This document shows, in pieces, positions 33,086 through 42,370 of a DNA stretch of 64,000 nucleotides. Each line of letters opens with the position of its first letter. The stretch's first letter is position 1. Location of the stretch: positions 72,842,463 to 72,906,462 of the forward strand of contig CM048554.1 in NCBI GenBank assembly GCA_026413225.1, given 5' to 3'. The notes below the pieces were generated by a model. That model saw only the letters and a program-made list of their open reading frames with translations, did no database searches and was not told the DNA's origin. Both the position numbers and the translations under genes were made by a program. Source of the DNA: Otis tarda. Its lineage: Eukaryota; Chordata; Aves; Otidiformes; Otididae.

Positions 33086-33350
33086 TGTCCTGGTTTTGGC
33101 TGGATGAAGCTACTTTTCTTCCCAGTAGCTGCTGTGTTTTGGATTTAGTATGGGATTTAGTATGTGAAGAATGATGATAATATGCTGATGTTATCAGTTG
33201 TTGCTAAGACATCAAGGACTTTTTTTACCTTCCCAGGCTTTGCTAATGTGCAGGTGCAAGAAGCTGGGAGGGGTATAGCCTATATAGTTGACCCAAATTG
33301 GCCAAAGGAAGCGTTCCATCCTGTAGATGTCATACTCAATATTATAAATA
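33086..33350 (+). mobile_element. Endogenous retrovirus LTR fragment (U3 part), plus orientation
   Basis: It starts TGTCCTGGTTTTGGCTGG, the common start of a bird ERV LTR family, and runs through a CCAAATTGGCCAAAGGAAGC block and a TATA-like stretch near 33340. The same blocks occur, in the opposite orientation, in the solo LTR at 55258-55708, so the two are related. The copy appears incomplete, as no matching right end was found. An old, broken fossil. Confidence 0.75.
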
Positions 33351-34251
33351 ATAAAATACTCTCTAAAAAAAGACTTTTCAGAGAAAAACTGAACTTTATC
33401 ATTCTTCACTTAAAACTGTTATCTTTCTTATGATCAGATGTTCTTTGATAAGAACATTATTATTTGCTAATATGGGTTGCAGATTTATAATGTCCTTAAG
33501 TATGTAGCTGTGCTATAAATGTTTGTTAATATAAACTTCATGTATACTGCCATGTTATGCATGAGCCTAAGCCCTCAAGACATGCTAATTTGACTCCATT
33601 TTGGATCAAGCTAAATAGTGTATTTGTTAGGGACATCCAGCTCTAGCTTAGGTGCAGATGCCAGAGCCAAAATCCTATATGTAACAGTATGTATTTTTAA
33701 AACCCCATAATAATAATGTATTTTTCATTTTAAAAATAGAAAAAAAAACATAAATTGCATGTAAACAGGAAGTTTGATGTTGATATATTTTCCCTGCACC
33801 ATTAAAATGCTTTCTTTTTTTTTTTTTTAGAGAGCTTTACAATTGCAGTAAATGAGCAGTAGAGCTAATTAACTCCTGCTGCAAAAGCTGATTAAGATCA
33901 GGCAGTGTTAAAGAAAATTCACTACCATGGAAGTTTTTAGTTTCATTGTCATTACCTAAAGCTGCTGAGCAGGTAGGGGTATTCCAGCAGGTAGGCTGGA
34001 ATCTTTTTGCTCATCTGTTCAAAGTGATAAGCAGCTGAAGTCATTCTGCTGGACTTCTCTGGCCTTGAGGAATTAATTGACTGAAAGTAAATATTTTAGT
34101 CTACATCTTGCTTTAGGCTCCACTGAATGGTATATTGTCAAGTGAGAGCTAATAAATGAAGCTGAATTTCTGATCAGAACTTCCGCTCCTTTTTGTCTCT
34201 TCAATACTGCCAGGTACGAAGGTTTGGTATTGTCACTCCACATGCCAAATG

Positions 34252-34632
34252 CCTGGAGAAAAGGAGGCTCCAAGGAGACCTTGTAGCGGTCTTCCAGTAC
34301 CTCAAGAGGGCCTACAGGAAAGACAGGCAGAGACCCTTCAGTAGGGCCTGTTGTGACAGGACTAGGGGTAATGGTTTCAGAATAGAGGGAGAATAGTTTT
34401 ACATTAGATATTAGGAAGAAATTCTTTACAAAGAGGGTGGTGCAACACTGGAACAGGTTGCCCAGAGAGGTGGTGGATGCCCCATCCCTGGAAACATTTA
34501 AGGCCAGGTTGAATGGGGCTCTGAGCAACCTGATCTGGTTGGAGATGTCCCTGCTCCTTGCAGGGGGGTTGGACTAGATGGCCTTTAAAGATCCCTTCCA
34601 ACCCTAACCATTCTATGATTGTATGATTTTAT
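34252..34632 (+). mobile_element. CR1 LINE, short 5'-truncated copy
   Basis: Starts at CTGGAGAAAAGGAGGCTCCA and ends in CCATTCTATGATTGTATGAT. Covers the last about 90 codons of ORF2 plus the 3' UTR. The coding part is interrupted. Confidence 0.95.
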
Positions 34633-34758
34633 GCCATTAAGGTGTTTGGTAATAGTTTGACATAGTACTTACTGACAGCTTTGTGGATGCTTATTATTTC
34701 AGACATGACTCTTCTTAATGAACAAGAGCATAGCAAAACTCCCATTGTGACAGATGTA

Positions 34759-34764
34759 TTTATT
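34759..34764 (-). promoter_or_regulatory. CALHM6: Candidate CALHM6 polyadenylation signal (AATAAA on minus)
   Basis: The plus strand reads TTTATT. This is the first AATAAA I find for CALHM6, about 1.1 kb after its stop and on the far side of the CR1. If used, the 3' UTR includes an antisense CR1. Confidence 0.3.
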
Positions 34765-34854
34765 TACACATGTTTAAGTGAAAGTAATAAAGTGTATTTA
34801 AAAACAAATCTGCTGAAGGTTACAGCTATCAGCTTTTACACACAATTTGCATAC

Positions 34855-35808
34855 ATGTTCAACATCTTTGTCGGCGACATGGACAGTGGGATAGAGTGCA
34901 CCCTCAGCAAGTTCGCCGATGACACCAAGCTGTGTGGTGCCGTCGACTCGCTGGAAGGGAGGGATGCCATCCAGAGGGACCTTGACAGGCTGGAGAGGTG
35001 GGCCCGTGCCAACCTCATGAAGTTCAACCAGGCCAAGTGCAAGGTCCTGCACCTGGGTCGTGGCAATCCCAGGCACAAATACAGGCTGGGCGGAGAATGG
35101 ATTGAGAGCAGCCCTGAGGAGAAAGACTTGGGAGTGCTGGTGGACGAGAGGCTCAACATGAGCGGGCAATGCGCCCTTGCGGCCCAGAAGGCCAACCGCA
35201 TCCTGGGCTGCATCAAGAGGAGCGTGGCCGGCAGGTCGAGGGAGGTGATTCTCCCCCTCTACTCTGCCCTGGTGAGACCCCACCTGGAGTACTGCGTCCA
35301 GTTCTGGAGCCCCCAACACAAGAAGGACATGGACCAGTTGGAAAGGGTCCAGAGGAGGGCCACCAAGATGATCAGAGGGCTGGAGCACCTCTCCTATGAG
35401 GACAGGCTGAGAGAGTTGGGGCTGTTCAGCCTGGAGAAGAGGAGGCTCCGGGGAGACCTGATAGCGGTCTTCCAGTACCTCAAGGGGGCCTACAGGAAAG
35501 ATGGGGAGAACCTGTTCAGTAGGGCCTGTTGTGATAGGACAAGGGGTAATGGGTTTAAATTGGAGGGAGGTAGGTTTAGATTAGATATTAGAAAAAAATT
35601 TTTTACAATGAGAGTTGTAGAGCACTGGAACAGGTTGCCCAGAGAGGTGGTGGATGCCCCATCCCTGGAAGTGTTCAAGGCCAGGCTGGATGAGGCTCTG
35701 AGCAACCTGATCTAGTCAGGGATGTCCCTGCTCTTGCAGGGGGGTTGGACTAGATGACCTTTGAAGGTCCCTTCCAACTCTAACCATTCTATGATTCTAT
35801 GATTCTAA
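34855..35808 (+). mobile_element. CR1 LINE, longest copy in the window, ORF2 tail still open
   Basis: About 950 bp. The open frame 34681-35715 enters the element near 34855 and then reads the CR1 ORF2 tail without interruption. It includes the reverse-transcriptase motif [10 protein letters not shown] and then [64 protein letters not shown] and [19 protein letters not shown], ending EALSNLI. The 3' UTR closes with ATTCTATGATTCTATGATTC. The first about 58 residues of the frame are flanking DNA and not CR1. The N-terminal endonuclease and most RT are missing. An intact tail suggests a fairly young insertion. It ends 72 bp from the CALHM6 stop, antisense to that gene. Confidence 0.96.
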
Positions 35809-35879
35809 GAGCACAGAATAAGGCTCTTCTTACATCACTAGTGTTAAAAGACTGTCAGTGTTGCAAAGGACTTGTTTCA

Positions 35880-36296
35880 TTAAAACTCTGATTCGCTTGC
35901 GCTTGCTTCATCCACAAATCCTAAAATAGGAAAATTCTGACCTCCTTCCCTGAATTTGTCACTGTTGCCTCTCTTTGTGTTAACGTACTTGTGGATCATG
36001 CTGTAGTACTGCTCTTGTGAACTGAAAGTATACAAGTATGAAATCTTCTGCCAGTCTTCATTGCTGGGAGTCTGAAACGGTTCTGGGTCAGTGGCTTCAA
36101 AAAAGCAATTAATATTTCTTTCTGCCAGCCTGGTTGCATGCTCTTTAGCCTTGATCTGAAAGAGCTCCTGCTCCTTTTTCGAGTAAATTTTCCAGAACTC
36201 GAGCTGAAGATAGCTAACTGGGGAGTGACAGTGACTGACACATGTTGCAATCAGTGCCACAGTCATGATGCTGGCTATCAGGAGCCATCCTATCAG
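35880..36296 (-). CDS. CALHM6: CALHM6 coding exon 2
   Basis: This exon is 417 nt including TAA, acceptor TTCTAAG|CTGATAGG on the minus strand, phase 0. It encodes TM4 and the cytosolic domain. Confidence 0.95.
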   Translation of the reverse strand: MIGWLLIASIMTVALIATCVSHCHSPVSYLQLEFWKIYSKKEQELFQIKAKEHATRLAERNINCFFEATDPEPFQTPSNEDWQKISYLYTFSSQEQYYSMIHKYVNTKRGNSDKFREGGQNFPILGFVDEASASESEF

Positions 36297-38684
36297 CTTA
36301 GAAAAGAAATAGATGGGTTAACGGTAGTTTTGCATGGTCATGTGTAGGAGTATAGAACTTGACATTGAAGCAGGCATGAAAACTGTAAGCGAAGACACCT
36401 TGGAATGCCTGTAGCAGCCTGCTTGCTGAGGAAAGAGAGGATCCCACGCACACAATTCAGCCAGCCTTACAGACCTTCTGCACCCCTGAGCTGATCTTAT
36501 TGGATTGAGAGTGAATACAAAAAAAAAAATAGAAAGTGGAGTGAAGGTCTCTCCTCAGCCATATCCAGCTTTCTTAACGTTAAAGGCAAGATACTGACCA
36601 GCAATTTTTGCAGTTGTGGTCAGATTTACAGTACAGAGGGTGCAGAATCACCCTGTCCACCTCTGGTGCTGCTAATTAGAGCGCCTGCTGCCTGTGTTGT
36701 ATCCGCTCTTGGAAAGCAGCTCCTCTCCCTGATGTTTGAGCCTGCAAAAACCAGACCATTGCCACAGCACACGAGAAGAGCTGTCCCCTGCATGTTTTGT
36801 AGGCAAGACACGGATTTGACTATTGAATATAGGAATTTATTCTTGTTTTATACATGATTTTAACATCCCTAGAAAAGTCTCAGAGGCCACACCTAAAGCA
36901 GGTGCTCTAGTAGATGCTGGTCCCTCCGGTACTTGGTGGGAGCTCCAGGCAGAGGAGGCCTCACTGCATCCCCTTTTACATCAGGCTGATTCTTTTTCAA
37001 GTAAAAAAACACTGACTATTAAAGAAAAATGAGCTTGTGTTCTTTTTGGTTCTTAATTTTGTTGAGAGTAGATCAGATATTAAAAATAATAGTCAGTAAT
37101 AAAAATGCCCTCACACATTTCCGTTTTTGTTTGACTGGTTTGTTTCTTTAAGATATCATTGCAATATCAGTAACAGTCAGTCTTCCTCAATTTTGCTTCT
37201 TTCTTACCCTGTCTGTTTTCAATGGTATAGACTTTGCCTCTTTTCAGCCTTTTTCTTGAAGGAGCAGCATGCTGAATATTTAACAAATGTAAACATTTTT
37301 TCTGTTTAATAAGCATTTATAATAAACAGGAACTTATAAAAATTCACATAATTATAATCTCTTATAAACTTTACTCTATTAGCCAGCCTTAATTTTTTCC
37401 TGAGAAAAAGTGACAAAACCTGATTTTTCTACTGGAGTTAAGATGACAACCAAACAAATTGAGAAACAAAACTGGAGTGCTGCCAAAATTTGGGGGTTTC
37501 ATTTCACTCCAAGCAAAAAATCCACCCACAAGTGCTATTTTTTTGATCATTCAGTTTGCCTTCAGCACAAGAACCCTTTAGCAGGCCAGATAAGTATTTT
37601 AACTATTCTTCTGGAATACAAGTGGGAAATTATTAACAGGTTCATGTGCTGAGATTTGTAGTCAAACAAATGGTCCTCACTTGTTTCACTTGCCAGTTCT
37701 CTGTTGCAAGGAGACATCATCTTCCTCTCTGTATGTGACCTCAGCTTCCCCTCAGCTAATGCGTGCTTACAAAAGTTTGCGATATTTAGAGGAGTAAAAG
37801 TGGAAAAAGAGATTAACTCTCAATGCGTCTTAGCTAAACAAGAAGAAAACTTACTGTGAAAAGTCCTGGTCTCTAGGCTGGTTCCCTGCCCTGCTCTGAA
37901 AGAAGTTTTGCAAAAAGCAGTGCCAAACAATTGCCATGCAAACATGCAAACCCAGAAAAATAGCACAAATATACACATATTACCTTTCTGTTAGTGTTTT
38001 TTTACTAATGAATTTTTGCTAATCGTGTGCATTTGGTAGTTACATAGCGTGAGAGAGAAGGACTGCTTGCAGTTCCTGGCAGGCATCACCATACATTGAG
38101 CGGCCAGGGTTGAAGCCCGTAGGGTGAAGAGAAGAGCAGCAAGGCTTTACCTGGGACTGTGCCTGAAGGCTGAGGAAATCACTCGATATCTTCTCCGACA
38201 AAGTCTTGTTGCAGGGTATTTTGACCAGCAGCTTGCGGCACTCTTGTCCTTTATCTCTACACATGAGGTTCTTTATCAGGCCGTTCCCACTGGCCACGCA
38301 CTCGTAGAAGCTGGCTCTGAGCAGGGCCACCGCGATCCAGGTGAGGGGGGCCACCAAGGCTCTGGCTGTCACCGGTAGCAGCATGAGGCAGTAATGGGCG
38401 CAGGTTCTGCAGAGGCTGCAGCTGTCACCCTTCTCCGAAGGGCAGCTGCCTGTCAGCAGACGCCACGTCCTGGCATTCACCATGTAGCCGAGCAGAAAGA
38501 GGATGAAGGCAGGCACTATGAGGAAGACAGAGCCGTATAGCATGTTCTCATAATTGCAGGGACACTTGAACACCATGGAGAAGAAGATGTGCTCGCTGGT
38601 GGCTGTCAGCAGGGACACCATGCTGTAACCCAGAACGGTCTGGTGGCGGATGCAGAAATCTGGCACCTCACGTAACTTATCCAT
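35880..38684 (-). CDS. CALHM6: CALHM6 (FAM26F/INAM), calcium homeostasis modulator family member 6; two coding exons
   Basis: Exons 38684-38151 and 36296-35880 give 316 aa (human 315). CALHM6 is a four-TM large-pore channel subunit of immune cells, known in mammals as IRF3/interferon-induced INAM, working at macrophage-NK contacts. TM1 is about 17-38 (VLGYSMVSLLTATSEHIFFS), then FKCPC. TM2 contains YGSVFLIVPAFILFLLGYMV and TM3 ARALVAPLTWIAVALLRASF, followed by YECVASG and IPCNKT, the Cys partners of the CPC pair. TM4 opens exon 2 (LIGWLLIASIMTVALIATCV). The tail carries YLQLEFWKIYSKKEQELFQ, ERNINCFFEATDPEPF, QEQYYSMIHKYVN and FPILGFVDEASA, which closely follow human CALHM6. The start is the only upstream Met before the N-terminal helix. 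Same strand as CALHM5 and CALHM4. Confidence 0.96.
36297..38150 (-). other. CALHM6: CALHM6 intron
   Basis: This intron is 1,854 bp, GT-AG, with no repeat family recognised and no exon-like open frame. Confidence 0.6.
38151..38684 (-). CDS. CALHM6: CALHM6 coding exon 1
   Basis: This exon is 534 nt, 178 codons, ending LQAQSQ with donor CAG|GTAAAG. The frame from 38150 down to 38040 is intron read-through. Confidence 0.95.
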
Positions 38685-38788
38685 TTTCTGCCTCCTCTTA
38701 CTTTGAGGAGAGTGAAATCTCAGTCAGAAAAGGCAAAGAGAAAGACAAGTGTCCTGAAACTCCTGCAGCTTAAAGAAGCTCACAGAGC

Positions 38789-38856
38789 TTTTACTTTCTG
38801 TTGGTGGTGGAGGTGCAGTGAGGCATAGAAGCAGCTCTGCTTAGAGGAAACAGAAG
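38789..38856. promoter_or_regulatory. CALHM6: Two IRF/ISRE-like sites upstream of CALHM6
   Basis: AGAAAGTAAAA (minus strand, 38789-38799) and GAAACAGAAG (plus strand, 38847-38856) each differ by one base from the GAAANNGAAA core. They lie about 105-170 bp before the ATG. Mammalian CALHM6 is interferon-responsive, which makes them of interest, but short motifs like these also occur by chance. Confidence 0.25.
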
Positions 38857-39879
38857 AGCACGGACTCACTGCACAGTGCCAAGGTCAAGTGGAGACCACA
38901 GTGGAAACCCGCCCCGGTAATCAACATCAAATCAGCAAAGATCTGTCTTTGTTTCTATAAAAATAGTATTTATTTGCCCACACATGCCTGCATTGTAACT
39001 AGCAGTGGCTTAAATCTCATCATCTTTTCAGTGAAGCTTTTGAGTGAGACAACAGATTCGAAGTGTGAATAATATGTGAGAAAACCACACAGAACTGTGT
39101 ATGGCTTTTTATCTTGCCTTATTATTAGCAACACAATATGGCTTGTTCTCTTATGGAAGAAAATTCAACTATAATAATGTTAATTTTTCAAGCTAATCAA
39201 TTAATCTTTTAAAAGTAGCTAGGGCAAATTAGCCAGTGCATACGTAGCAATGACTCAGCAAGTGATTGCCACTGAAGCTCCAGCTACCAGAGTGCTCCTC
39301 CATAGCTGGCAGTGGCAGTTTTGTAGACCAGAAAAAAAAAAACCACCCCTAAACCAGCAGAAACTAAGCAGATGGCATGAAGCGGAAGAATGATGGAAAA
39401 GGCTTGCATAATGAAGAAAAATATCTGGAAGGGATTCCTGGGCTTGGAAGAGTGAGCTTCCTGTGAAAACATTTGCCCCCAGAATTTATAGGTTTCATTC
39501 ACACACTCAGGGAGCTCGACTAGACTCCTAGCTAAGGCTTGTCTTTTCTAACTACAGATGAGGTGAACTGGCACTCAGAACCAAGGAAGTTGAAGCTTTG
39601 TTGCTTGCTCATAGCCATGTAGCTGAAGCTCTCTGAGGCGACGTACGCAGTGCAGTGGTTTGCTGTCGTCACATGCTTGGGAACACCCAGATGTGCAGCC
39701 AGATGGGGAGCTGGTGGTCACTCATCTTCACTGCAACAACGACTTATCTAGGATTTTTGGAGTCAAAATCACTTGCCTCTTGTATGAACTGGGAGCTCCC
39801 TGGCCTCACTGGGTGCGTCAACAACATGAATTAATCCTAACCAGATTTTGAATGCTGTAATTTATACTGCACTGATTCT
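38857..39879. other. Intergenic DNA upstream of CALHM6
   Basis: No gene or repeat recognised. A CpG-rich island is absent. Confidence 0.4.
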
Positions 39880-40355
39880 ACCACCTCTCTGGGCAACCTG
39901 TTCCAGTGTTTCACCACTCTCACTGTAAAAAAATTTTTCGTTATATCAAGTCTGAATCTGCCCTCTTCTATTTTAAAACCATTACCCCTTGTCCTTTCAC
40001 AACAAGCCCTGCTAAAGAGTTTCTCCCCATCTTTCTTTTAAGCCTCCTTTAGGTACTGGAAGGCTGCTATAAGGTCTCCGCAGAACCTTCTCTTCTCCAG
40101 GCTGAACAGCCCCAACTCTCTCAGCCTGTCCTCATAGGAGAGGTGCTCCAGCCCTCTGATCATCTTCATGGTCCTTCTCTGGACTCGCTGCAACAAGTCC
40201 ACATCCTTCTTATGTTGGGGGCTCCAAGGCCAGGTTGGATGGGGCTCTGAGCAACCTGATCTGGTTGGAGATGTCCCTGCTCCTTGCAGAGGGGTTGGAC
40301 TAGATGACCTTTAAAGGTCCCTTCCAACCCAAACTATTCTATGATTCTGTGATTC
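39880..40355. mobile_element. CR1 LINE with inverted 5' arm (39880-40225 minus, 40226-40355 plus)
   Basis: The left arm is CR1 ORF2 tail in antisense, from the complement of TTGCCCAGAGAGGTGGT back to the complement of GGAGCCCCCAACATAAGAAG. At 40225/40226 it switches to sense CR1, starting AAGGCCAGGTTGGATGGGGC and ending ACTATTCTATGATTCTGTGA. In the linear CR1 order (compare 44191-44720) the arms are adjacent: about 25 bp between GGTGGT and CAAGGCC are missing. This is the layout expected of one insertion with an inverted 5' part, as in twin priming. The coding arm is broken. Confidence 0.9.
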
Positions 40356-41194
40356 CTGGGTATTATCATGGATGAGACGTTAACCATCAAGCCAGAGCCT
40401 CACCCCAGGCTGAGGCAAAACACTGCCTCCAGCTGTCCCAGACTGATTTTGGTAATGGCTACTTCAGGCAAGACAGCAAGGCATGATGCTGACTGTATCA
40501 CTCCATGCCATACCCCAGGGCCGCAGGAACCAAGCAGGTGGAAACACAATGGCTCTGTGAGAACCTAAATTATTTTCAATGAACTTTGGAGATCATTGAA
40601 ACCTTCCAAAGGGCCCTTGCAGCTCCTTGGGCAGCTGAGTAGATGGCATGGAGGCACCAGCGCAGGCTGCAGGCTGCTGCCAGGCTTGCACCAGATGTGC
40701 CATGCTCAGCACTGAGCTGCTGCTGCAGAAGAAAACATGCCACTAACTGAACCACTTGCCTTGGTCTGGAAAAGACTGTGCTTTGTTATTATGCAGCAGT
40801 ATAATATAAAGACATAAAACAAAAAAGTATGTAAAACCAGTGAGAGTGAATTAGATTGAAGGTTGTGTTAGTCTGGTCACCTCTTGGTTATAGCGAGGAG
40901 GAGCACAAGGACAGGGAAAGCAAGCTCAGGAACACACCCACACCCCAACAATTTGCATTTCAGGGATTTCTTTTGCCTCTAACACCTGTTAATGTATTTA
41001 TTCTGTAAATTCCTCCAGTTTCAGTTTTAACCCATGCAGATATTTTAACATCCAAAATGTTGTATAGCAAATGTGCTTAACCTTCATTCAAACCTGACAC
41101 CACCTCATTTCATGACCTCAAGTTCTGGAAGGGGAAGAGCAGATAAAACATAAAGCATAAAACAGCAGATCCCTACCTGGTGTTTCCATCAACT

Positions 41195-41290
41195 CATGAT
41201 CTTGTACGTTTTCATCATAGCCCCCTCTTTTCCAGACTGAGAAGCCCCTAATATATTTAGTCATTCTTTGTCTGATGTATACCTTTGTAT
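41195..41290 (-). mobile_element. Ancient CR1/L3-type LINE fragment
   Basis: CATCATAGCCCCCTCTTTTC and CAGACTGAGAAGCCCCTAAT match the antisense consensus of the old amniote L3/CR1 tail in pattern, though far more diverged than the other CR1 copies here. Confidence 0.45.
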
Positions 41291-42089
41291 ACTTTTTTTT
41301 TCTGATGCATGTTGCCACCTGAATCACTCTCTAGAATTCAGGTATCATTTATTACATGAGGGGAAATGGAAGGTATACCAGATTTGCAATGTGTTGAAGG
41401 TGCAACTGAACCACAGTTTGCTACAATGGCATACTGACATGACTTTGTTTTCTATTTCCTTGTAATAATTTATAGATTTTTAACTGCTTTTTGATCATCC
41501 GTGAAGCACTGAGTTGATATTTTAGTGAGGTATGTATTATAATTAAAAAATCTCAGTCCTGACAGTGAACTCAGAGCGTATCAGTGTATATATGAAAGTA
41601 GGATTTTGTTTCGCTTTGAACACCACCTGCTCTACACTAAATTTGACCTGCCGTTTGGCTTTCTGGTCAGGCAGCCTAGTAAAGCATATCTGCAGTTCTT
41701 TAAAGCAGGGGTTTGTTTTTAACTATCAGGAATAACTTCATATTATTGGCAAATATTGTTGCCTTGATTTTTACCTTGAGGCAGCGAGAGGCAATAGTTA
41801 GTGCACCTTGAAACCAGAATTCACCATGTCTGAAAAAGTCTTGGCAGACATCAAGATGGCAGAACTAACAGAAGCAAGGTGAAATCGCTGCAAAGGCGCC
41901 TCATTATGGAGACAGGGACATGGGCTGCCTCTGAGCACCACTGGATTAACACGGGAACCTAACGCAGCCACAGCTCTCTGGGGCAGGTAAAGACCACACA
42001 AGGGAAAGAGTACATCCAAGAAACCCTGCTACTTCACTTTCTAAGGCTAATTTTAGCCATGTTTTGGTATCTGTAATACAATATGATTT

Positions 42090-42370
42090 CAGGAACAAGC
42101 TTCCTGGGAAAAGGGAGGGGAGCTCTGAGCTCCCCTTCAAGGAAACATGTTTCCAGCAAGTACTCCCAGAAAGAGATGGGAGAGGAAGGAGGGACCACCC
42201 AGGTTGGAAGGTGGGGGATTAGTTGTGCCAGGAGCCAAGGGGGGCACAGGGATGGCCGGGGCGAGGGGGCCAGTGGGCTGGAGAGGGTCCCAGGCGGAGG
42301 GGCCGGAGGGGCCAGAGGTGCAGAGCATCCTGCTGACCTCAGAGCATTGTCCTCCCGGGGCACCTCTTTC
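42090..42370. other. GC-rich, purine-biased patch
   Basis: The plus strand is G-rich, with runs such as GGGGGGCACAGGGATGGCCG and GCGGAGGGGCCGGAGGGGCC, in an otherwise A+T-rich desert. Both strands are open for 90-115 codons because of base composition. Several GGG runs could form G-quadruplexes. No gene is called. Confidence 0.5.

Noticed and set aside
34681-34854. First part of the 344-codon frame as a host gene fused to CR1
   Set aside because: The open stretch before the CR1 boundary is short A+T-rich flank with no conserved motif. The fusion is accidental.
34798-35388. 196-codon minus-strand frame downstream of CALHM6
   Set aside because: Antisense shadow of the CR1 frame.
38040-38150. 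Extension of CALHM6 exon 1 frame
   Set aside because: Follows a GTAAAG donor; the continuing residues do not match CALHM TM4, which is encoded at 36296.
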